Shown in pieces: positions 1 to 4,096 of a DNA stretch of 5,173 nucleotides. Each line of letters opens with the position of its first letter. Position 1 is the first letter of the stretch. The position numbers and the translations under genes are program-made. The DNA comes from Cyanobacteria bacterium UBA947 (GTDB lineage Bacteria > Cyanobacteriota > Vampirovibrionia > Gastranaerophilales > Gastranaerophilaceae): assembly GCA_002293275.1 (NCBI GenBank), contig DBCX01000057.1:9377-14549 (forward strand). Reading direction: 5' to 3'. The notes under the pieces were generated by a model that had not been told where the DNA came from, did not search any database, and worked only from the letters and a program-made list of their open reading frames with translations.

Positions 1-208
1 TTAGCCCGCCGATGAGCCCTGTCCACATAAGGATTTGGACCTTGTCGGTGAACCCTTGCAAAAACAGCTGCCAAGTGTACGCGCCGCTTAAAGTTGCAAG
101 CGCCAGCAGGCCAAGTGTCTTGTTGATTGCGCCTTGAACGCTCATCGGCTCGCTGTTCAGCGCCTGACGCTGATCGGCAAACGCCGTGTTTAAAACCGGA
201 TTTGACAT
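1..208 (-). CDS. Bax inhibitor-1/YccA family membrane protein, N-terminal part only
   Basis: Only the first 69 codons lie in the window; the gene continues past the left edge. The start ATG (206-208) has an SD, AGGGGAG (217-223), at 8-nt spacing, just downstream of a good promoter. The protein begins MSNPVLN, has a polar stretch to about residue 20, then MSVQGAINKT (22-31), then a hydrophobic helix at about 32-50 (LGLLALATLSGAYTWQLFL) and the start of a second one (QILMWTGLIGGL). An N-terminal SNPV(L/F)N followed by an M(T/S)xxG.(I/V)NK(T) segment leading into the first helix is the pattern I associate with the bacterial BaxI_1/YccA-like branch. Family members are multi-pass inner-membrane proteins of about 230-250 residues, linked to calcium leak or to modulation of FtsH-type proteases. 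The specific role here cannot be inferred. The family call rests on the N terminus alone, so a different polytopic membrane protein is possible but less likely. Confidence 0.78.
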   Translation of the reverse strand, partial: MSNPVLNTAFADQRQALNSEPMSVQGAINKTLGLLALATLSGAYTWQLFLQGFTDKVQILMWTGLIGGL

Positions 209-231
209 AGTTTTTTCTCCCCTTTTTTCAC

Positions 232-260
232 ATTATACCACAAAAATCAAGATTTGTAAC
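232..260 (-). promoter_or_regulatory. Promoter of the Bax inhibitor-1 family gene
   Basis: Read on the - strand there is a perfect -10 TATAAT (232-237) and a -35-like GTTACA (255-260, 4 of 6 matches to TTGACA) with a 17-bp spacer. The predicted transcription start is near 225, which leaves a leader of about 17 nt that still contains the AGGGGAG SD. The promoter lies beyond the cobO terminator, so this gene is probably transcribed independently of cobO. Confidence 0.65.
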
Positions 261-275
261 AAAAATGCATTCTCC

Positions 276-303
276 AAAATAAAAACGGACTTTTTCAAGT
301 CCG
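276..303 (-). terminator. Rho-independent terminator downstream of cobO
   Basis: The - strand has a perfect 7-bp stem, CGGACTT (from 303) pairing with AAGTCCG (to 286), closed by a 4-nt loop and followed directly by TTTTTATTTT (285 down to 276). This is a classic intrinsic terminator. It lies about 95 nt after the cobO stop codon and before the Bax inhibitor promoter, so it separates the two units. Confidence 0.85.
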
Positions 304-347
304 GTATTTCAAGTTATATTGAAACAAAAAGGATTTTTATATTTTTT

Positions 348-378
348 GCCGGGCTGCAAAACGCGAGCCTTAGCCGGC
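348..378 (-). other. GC-rich hairpin in the cobO 3' untranslated region
   Basis: GCCG (348-351) can pair with CGGC (375-378), and GGCT (352-355) with AGCC (366-369). A 5-nt bulge at 370-374 and a 10-nt loop at 356-365 complete the structure. It begins 19 nt after the cobO stop. On the - strand it is followed by A-rich rather than T-rich sequence, so it is not itself an intrinsic terminator. It could stabilise the 3' end or be fortuitous; no function can be shown. Confidence 0.4.
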
Positions 379-397
379 CCGAAGACCCTCTCTCTTC

Positions 398-928
398 TTA
401 ATACTCTATCCCTTGCCGTGCCATAACACCTGTGTCAAAGTAGTGTTTGACAGGTTTCATTTCTGTTACAAGATGCGCGAGCGCCTTTAGTTCAGGGTGT
501 GCATATCTGCCGGTCAGAACGATTTCAAGGTTCTCAGGTTTGTTCAAAAGCGCCTCTTTGACTTCGCTTACCTTCACCATATTCATCGCGGTGCAGATGT
601 TAATTTCATCAAGGATGATTAGCTGGTATTTGCCGGAGTTGATAGCCTCTTTGGCGCATTCCCAGCCGCGTTTGGCCTCTTTGTAGTCTTCCATGCAAAC
701 ATTGTGCGCGTAGGCCACGCGGTCCATGCCGAACTGCTTGACCTCAAGGTTGTCAAACTTAAGGCCGGATGCGAGTTCGCCATAAGATGTTGCGCTGTCG
801 CCTTTTGTGAATTGGATAATAAGCACATTCCATCCATGGCCGAGTGCGCGCAGCGCAAGCCCGAGTGATGCCGTGGTTTTACCTTTTCCGTCCCCTGTAT
901 AAATTTGGATGTAACCGTGATCTAACAA
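398..928 (-). CDS. cobO: Corrinoid (cob(I)alamin) adenosyltransferase, CobO/BtuR/CobA type
   Basis: This enzyme transfers the 5'-deoxyadenosyl group of ATP to cob(I)alamin or cobyrinate a,c-diamide, making the adenosyl form of B12 in the cytoplasm. The 176 residues span the whole family. The P-loop GDGKGKTT is at 12-19, a strand ending in an acidic Walker-B-like LIILDEIN at 103-110, TGRYAHPEL at 139-147, and the conserved C-terminal block LVTEMKPVKHYFDTGVMARQ at 153-172 followed by GIEY. The family commonly has Asp before LVTEM, whereas His152 is present here. The length fits the short form, without the N-terminal extension of enterobacterial CobA (about 196 residues). The start is a TTG codon (926-928) with SD GAGGGG about 9 nt upstream; the nearby ATG at 946-948 is out of frame. 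No other cobalamin genes are visible, so the protein could serve de novo synthesis or B12 salvage. Confidence 0.93.
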   Translation of the reverse strand: MLDHGYIQIYTGDGKGKTTASLGLALRALGHGWNVLIIQFTKGDSATSYGELASGLKFDNLEVKQFGMDRVAYAHNVCMEDYKEAKRGWECAKEAINSGKYQLIILDEINICTAMNMVKVSEVKEALLNKPENLEIVLTGRYAHPELKALAHLVTEMKPVKHYFDTGVMARQGIEY

Positions 929-974
929 TTTTCTAATCCCCTCAACATTGATTTTAAACTATTTTCGGAGCAAA

Positions 975-1004
975 ATTAATCCATCCAAGGAACGATTTTG
1001 TCAA
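975..1004 (-). promoter_or_regulatory. Promoter of cobO
   Basis: On the - strand a perfect -35 TTGACA (999-1004) is followed, after 18 bp, by ATTAAT (975-980, 4 of 6 matches to TATAAT). The -10 is preceded by TGG, giving an extended -10 (TGN). Predicted transcription starts near 968, for a leader of about 40 nt that includes the GAGGGG SD. That leader is too short for a cobalamin riboswitch. Confidence 0.6.
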
Positions 1005-1248
1005 AAAAGTCTATCCTTCAAGATTAGCACACAATGTTCAAGGCATGTGTTCAGGCGGGTGAAAAGTGTTACAAACGACAGATGTAGTTTCATGCAAAAC
1101 GAGTGTCACATGTACAATTGAGCCGGTCCAAAAAATATTTACTTAATTTTTGTTAACAAGTCATGTAAAATACTTGCTTTTCATGGAACATGAACAGCGG
1201 TGCGGGTTTGGTGCGAATTTACAAAAATAAATATTAATAACAAAACTT
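1005..1248. other. Gene-free spacer upstream of cobO with small repeats
   Basis: I find no convincing gene here. The longest reading frames from an ATG are about 30 codons on the - strand (from about 1094) and 17 codons on the + strand (from about 1034), both without an SD. The spacer contains a perfect palindrome TTGTTAACAA (1150-1159) and an inverted repeat TTCATG-GAA-CATGAA (1180-1194). It also has two TGTTCA copies 13 bp apart (1035-1040 and 1048-1053) and one TGTTACAA (1067-1074). These could be regulator sites for cobO or part of a small RNA ending at the terminator to the right; the sequence alone does not decide. No tRNA-like fold or B12-box motif is evident. Confidence 0.4.
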
Positions 1249-1283
1249 AAAAAAAGCCACCCTTTGCGGATGGCTTTTATTTT
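1249..1283. terminator. Bidirectional intrinsic terminator, mainly serving the leftward coiled-coil gene
   Basis: AAAAGCCA (1252-1259) pairs with TGGCTTTT (1271-1278). After one C/A mismatch, CC (1261-1262) pairs with GG (1268-1269) around a 5-nt loop. The - strand runs out in seven T's (1255 to 1249) and the + strand in TTTTATTTT (1275-1283), so it can stop transcription from both sides. The leftward user is the gene ending at 1360. No rightward gene is visible, so the rightward U-tract is either incidental or hints at an unseen rightward transcript. Confidence 0.85.
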
Positions 1284-1325
1284 ATATTAAGTTTTTAATC
1301 TTCTTCTCTTTCTTAAGCTCGCTCT

Positions 1326-1357
1326 CCTGACTTCGGTGATTGGTGCACCTGGTCAGG
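1326..1357 (-). other. Hairpin immediately after the coiled-coil gene stop codon
   Basis: CCTGAC (1326-1331) pairs with GTCAGG (1352-1357). After a small internal loop, GGTG (1335-1338) pairs with CACC (1346-1349) around a 7-nt loop. It begins 3 nt after the TGA stop (1360-1362) and has no adjacent T-run, so it is not the terminator, which lies about 55 nt further on. Possible roles are mRNA 3'-end protection or a regulatory site. Confidence 0.45.
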
Positions 1358-1359
1358 AC

Positions 1360-3117
1360 TCAGGCCTCTTCCGGTGGCGGGGACAGTTTGTCCGCAATGG
1401 CTGCATCTAGTGCGTCAATATACCCTTGAGGATTTGTAGTCCTTAGCGTCGCATACGGTGTAATGTCAAAGTTTATTCGCGCCGCTTTGCCTTCAAGTGT
1501 CGCTATCCGCTGGTTCTGAGCCTCACGTTCGTGTGTATCAGCCTTTGCGCTGTACTCTTCTGCTGTTTGGAACTGTCTTTCCGATCTGGCTGCATCAAAA
1601 TCGGATTTTCTTTCTTGACTATCCGCGCGTACAAACTGGTTTTCTGCGCTGTGATCCAGTGCTTTTCCTGCATGTTCTGTCGCATCCCATTGTGACGGAT
1701 CGGATCTTTTGGCGAATTTATCTGCTCGCGCGTCATCGCTTGCTGCCTGTCCGTCGGCTCTTTCGGCTGCGCGTGTATTTTCGTTATATTCTCCTTGTAA
1801 TTTATCGTCACCTTTTTTAATGAGTTCTTGCAAATCCACGACTGCCTTTTCATCTTCAAGGAGTTTAAGCGCGTTTTGAAGGGTTGTGACGTTACCGCCA
1901 GCCGTTGCAGATGCAGTTTGGGCCTCTGAGTGTGCTTTTTCAGCGGTGACAAGCTGCTGGGCAATTGCATCAAGACGTCCGGCCAAAGCTTCTCCGTGTT
2001 CTTCTGCGGCTACCAGCGCTACTTTAGCTTCGTTGGCAGCGGTTTCGGCAGCTTGTTTAGCTTGGTCAGCCTCTTCAAGTTTTGTTTTGGCGGTGGTAAC
2101 ATTTTGTTCCGCGGTTGTAACTGCTGTTTGCGCAGCTGTATATCCTTCAGATTCCGGTGTCAGAGCGTCCAAAGCCGCCTGTGCCCGAGCCAGACCTTGC
2201 TCTGCTCCGGTCAAGACTTGCTGCGCAGCCATTTTGGCTTCTTCTGCTATAACAAAGGCTTTTTGTTTTTCAGCGTATATTCCGGCCGTCTCATCTCTGC
2301 CCGTCAAAGCGGCTTCAAGGTTCTTTTCGGCCATGGCTTTGCCTTGTTGAGTATTCGTCAGATGTTTTTCAGCCTTGTCAGCGGCACTCTCGGCACCTCG
2401 CAGTTTTGATTTTTGTTCGCTGATTTGTTGTTTTAATTCTGCAGGCCTGCCTGCAGGGATTACTCCGCCATTGTCAGCGTAGCGCGTGACTATAGCTTGT
2501 TCAGCTGCAAATATCGCAGCACCCAGTTCGGCCTCGTTGGGGTTTGCCATTTTTGTTAATCTTGACAATTCGCTGCTTATACCGGCAGCTGTGTCTAATT
2601 TTCCGACGGGGGAGGATCCGTCGCCCATCGGTGTTATTCCGGCACCACCGCTGCCGGAATCATCGCCGTCTGTTGCAGGAACATTCGCCCCGCCTGAGCC
2701 GGACGTACCGCCGGAACCGCTTGGCGTATCCGTTCTAAGTGTGGGTTCGGAGCCTTCTGCCGGACCAAAACTGTTTTTGAACATTGAAAGGATACCGACT
2801 CCAAGCCCGATACCTGCAAGCGCTGCAAACCAGCCGTTAGATTTGGGCGGTTCCGAACAACCGAAACAATTCTGTCCAAATTGCGTCAATTGCAGCTGGT
2901 TCATCATGTTTACGTGCGCTGCCAGCCGGTGCCCGTTATCGCGCGAGCCCGTAAACCCGCTGTAATCCGGGGTCATCCAGCCGTAATTCACAGTGCGCTG
3001 CGCAAACCCTGCGTTATTACCTTTGTACAGCGGCGTCCCACCGTGTGCCGAGGTGTTTTTCACATTCAAATGAGGATTGCCCATATTTATTCGTTGTGTA
3101 AAAAAGTCTGCTGCCAT
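1360..3117 (-). CDS. Unrecognised protein with one glycine-rich membrane segment and a long coiled coil
   Basis: I do not recognise a family for these 585 residues. Residues 1-80 are polar and rich in Asn, Gly and Gln. The only two cysteines form CFGC (84-87). A single hydrophobic segment, about 96-113 (WFAALAGIGLGVGILSMF), has Gly at 102, 104, 106 and 108. A Ser/Gly/Asp-rich linker covers about 120-172. From about 225 to 435 the sequence is Ala/Glu/Lys/Gln-rich and almost certainly helical coiled coil, with a probable turn at LTPESEGY (319-326) that could fold it into a helical hairpin. Residues 440-545 are highly charged, and a Pro-containing C terminus ends SPPPEEA. The start is ATG at 3115-3117, with a purine-rich AGAGAGAG just upstream. 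An in-frame TTG at 3160-3162 would add 15 residues but has no SD and overlaps the predicted -35. The gene is monocistronic. A surface-bridging, scaffold or TolA-like role is only inference from shape. Confidence 0.85.
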   Translation of the reverse strand: MAADFFTQRINMGNPHLNVKNTSAHGGTPLYKGNNAGFAQRTVNYGWMTPDYSGFTGSRDNGHRLAAHVNMMNQLQLTQFGQNCFGCSEPPKSNGWFAALAGIGLGVGILSMFKNSFGPAEGSEPTLRTDTPSGSGGTSGSGGANVPATDGDDSGSGGAGITPMGDGSSPVGKLDTAAGISSELSRLTKMANPNEAELGAAIFAAEQAIVTRYADNGGVIPAGRPAELKQQISEQKSKLRGAESAADKAEKHLTNTQQGKAMAEKNLEAALTGRDETAGIYAEKQKAFVIAEEAKMAAQQVLTGAEQGLARAQAALDALTPESEGYTAAQTAVTTAEQNVTTAKTKLEEADQAKQAAETAANEAKVALVAAEEHGEALAGRLDAIAQQLVTAEKAHSEAQTASATAGGNVTTLQNALKLLEDEKAVVDLQELIKKGDDKLQGEYNENTRAAERADGQAASDDARADKFAKRSDPSQWDATEHAGKALDHSAENQFVRADSQERKSDFDAARSERQFQTAEEYSAKADTHEREAQNQRIATLEGKAARINFDITPYATLRTTNPQGYIDALDAAIADKLSPPPEEA

Positions 3118-3133
3118 AACTCTCTCTTGTTTT

Positions 3134-3162
3134 AATATCTTATATATGTAAAAACATGCCAA
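3134..3162 (-). promoter_or_regulatory. Promoter of the coiled-coil protein gene
   Basis: On the - strand, -35 TTGGCA (3157-3162, 5 of 6 matches) and -10 GATATT (3134-3139, 4 of 6) are separated by exactly 17 bp. Transcription is predicted to start near 3127, leaving a leader of about 10 nt with the AGAGAGAG SD-like tract before the ATG at 3117. The -35 box lies inside the left arm of the nadK terminator hairpin. A competing TATATA at about 3141-3146 is badly spaced from this -35. Confidence 0.5.
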
Positions 3163-3185
3163 AACACATGATTTCAGGCATGTTT
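3152..3185 (-). terminator. Probable terminator of nadK
   Basis: AAACATGCC (from 3185) pairs with GGCATGTTT (to 3152) over 9 bp around a 16-nt loop, and the 3' arm runs into TTTTT on the - strand. It lies about 30 nt after the nadK stop. The loop is larger and the U-tract shorter than ideal, so termination may be partial, allowing some read-through into the coiled-coil gene. Confidence 0.6.
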
Positions 3186-3189
3186 AGAC

Positions 3190-3207
3190 TTGTTACAATT
3201 TGTTACA
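3190..3207 (+). repeat. Tandem TTGTTACA pair, 10-bp period
   Basis: TTGTTACA occurs at 3190-3197 and again at 3200-3207, exactly one DNA helical turn apart, in the spacer between nadK and the next gene. This is about 30-50 bp upstream of that gene's predicted -35. Same-face spacing would suit a protein binding site, but the spacer is A/T-rich and the repeat is short. Confidence 0.4.
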
Positions 3208-3216
3208 TAAAACATT

Positions 3217-3984
3217 TTAACATTTAAGCGGAGAGATTCCCCAGTGCAGTTTGTCGCGCAAAAGCGGATAAAACTCCGTGTCATCCAGCAGCGCAAGTTT
3301 CGCACAATACTTTGATTTTTGAATAATTATTTCGTCCGTGCCCTCGTAAACCTCCTGACCGTCAGCGCTTACGACAAATTTTTGGGTGCAGACGGTGATT
3401 TTTTCGCTGTCGGGCACAACAAGCGGCCGCGCGCTTAGCGTGTGCGCTGCAATCGGCACGATAACAAACGCGTTTAAGGACGGCTCCAAGACCGGCCCGC
3501 CCGCAGACAACCCGTAGGCTGTTGAGCCTGTCGGTGTCGCGATTATAACCCCGTCGGCCAGATAATCACACAAAAGTTCACCGTTGATTTTTAACGAGAA
3601 TCTTGATGTGCGCCCGGCGGCGCATCCTTTTACAACAAAATCGTTTAATGCCACGCTGGCGCCGCTTTTAAGCATTATCCTGTCTTGAACTTTATATTCG
3701 CCGTTTTTAATTTTTTGCACGGCGGATTCAATTTCGTTTACGCCGGCTTGCGACAAAAACCCGAGCCTGCCAAGGTTTATCCCGAAAATCGGCACATTAT
3801 GCGCGGCAAAAAACCGCGCGGCCTTTAAGATTGTCCCGTCGCCGCCTATTACAAACGTAAAATCCGCACCGGTTTCAAGCGCATCAATGCTGAGCATTCG
3901 CGCATCGGGCAGCAGCCGGGCCAGTGTTTCTTTGACCTTGGCGGCCTGTTTAATATCGTCGTTGCAGCATATTGCAAATTTCAT
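3217..3984 (-). CDS. nadK: NAD kinase (ATP/polyphosphate-dependent NAD+ 2'-phosphotransferase)
   Basis: This enzyme phosphorylates NAD+ to NADP+ in the cytoplasm, the sole route to NADP(H) in most bacteria. The protein has 255 residues, slightly short of the usual 260-310, with no obvious loss of core motifs. The signature GGDG is at 47-50 within FVIGGDGTILKAAR, and GINLGRLGFL is at 68-77. ALND at 112-115 stands where the family has the NE/D motif. DGVIIATPTGSTAYGLSAGG is at 144-163, the conserved PIAAHTLSARPLVVP at 177-191, and DGQ at 208-210. The C terminus reads KLHWG, like the usual KLRWG. The start is ATG at 3982-3984, giving the typical short MKFAI strand. No SD precedes it, and an extended -10 lies so close that the mRNA may be leaderless. 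The gene is divergent from ftsZ and has its own terminator. Confidence 0.95.
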   Translation of the reverse strand: MKFAICCNDDIKQAAKVKETLARLLPDARMLSIDALETGADFTFVIGGDGTILKAARFFAAHNVPIFGINLGRLGFLSQAGVNEIESAVQKIKNGEYKVQDRIMLKSGASVALNDFVVKGCAAGRTSRFSLKINGELLCDYLADGVIIATPTGSTAYGLSAGGPVLEPSLNAFVIVPIAAHTLSARPLVVPDSEKITVCTQKFVVSADGQEVYEGTDEIIIQKSKYCAKLALLDDTEFYPLLRDKLHWGISPLKC

Positions 3985-3991
3985 AGTGTTT

Positions 3992-4000
3992 ATTTTATCA
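3992..4000 (-). promoter_or_regulatory. Extended -10 promoter of nadK, probably giving a leaderless mRNA
   Basis: The - strand reads TGATAAAAT (4000 down to 3992): a TGN extension plus TAAAAT, 5 of 6 matches to the -10 consensus. No good -35 is found 16-18 bp upstream, as is common for extended -10 promoters. Only 7 nt separate the -10 from the ATG, so transcription should start at the A of the ATG or one base before it. Confidence 0.5.
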
Positions 4001-4026
4001 CAAAAATCTTACAAAATATTAAGAAC

Positions 4027-4090
4027 TTGACATTTGTTTTTGTTTTTTTTTTATGTTCATGTTAAATTATTGTTATCATATAATAAGGAA
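4027..4090 (+). promoter_or_regulatory. Promoter region and SD of ftsZ
   Basis: A perfect -35 TTGACA (4027-4032) stands upstream, but the best -10 after it is uncertain: TATGTT (4052-4057) needs a 19-bp spacer. A perfect TATAAT (4079-4084) lacks a matching -35 and would start RNA after the SD, so it is probably not the main -10. A T10 run (4043-4052) lies in the spacer. The SD is AAGGAA (4085-4090), 6 nt before the ATG. Confidence 0.4.
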
Positions 4091-4096
4091 ATCAGT

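Noticed and set aside
186..401. 71-codon + strand open frame
   Set aside because: It crosses the Bax inhibitor promoter and SD, the cobO terminator and the 3' hairpin, has no SD, and has a composition dictated by A/T-rich spacer.
1001..1096. 30-codon - strand frame starting near 1094 (MKLHLSFVTLF...)
   Set aside because: No SD, no recognisable features, and it ends inside the cobO -35 box; such a frame is expected by chance.
929..1250. Cobalamin riboswitch upstream of cobO
   Set aside because: I could not find a B12-box-like conserved core on the - strand, and the predicted leader is only about 40 nt.
1886..2965. Several open frames of 64-159 codons on the + strand opposite the coiled-coil gene
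   Set aside because: They are Ala/Ser/Cys/Phe-rich mirror images of Ala/Glu/Lys codons, lack SD sites and overlap each other. The - strand frame is continuous with a good promoter, SD-like tract and terminator.
3118..3162. Upstream TTG start giving a 600-residue version of the coiled-coil protein
   Set aside because: The TTG has no SD and forms part of the predicted -35 and the nadK terminator arm. The ATG at 3117 has a purine-rich SD-like tract.
1186..4063. Shared 10-mer AACATGAACA / TGTTCATGTT at about 1187-1196 and 4054-4063
   Set aside because: Two chance 10-base matches are expected in an A/T-rich 5-kb window searched on both strands, so this alone is not evidence of a shared operator.
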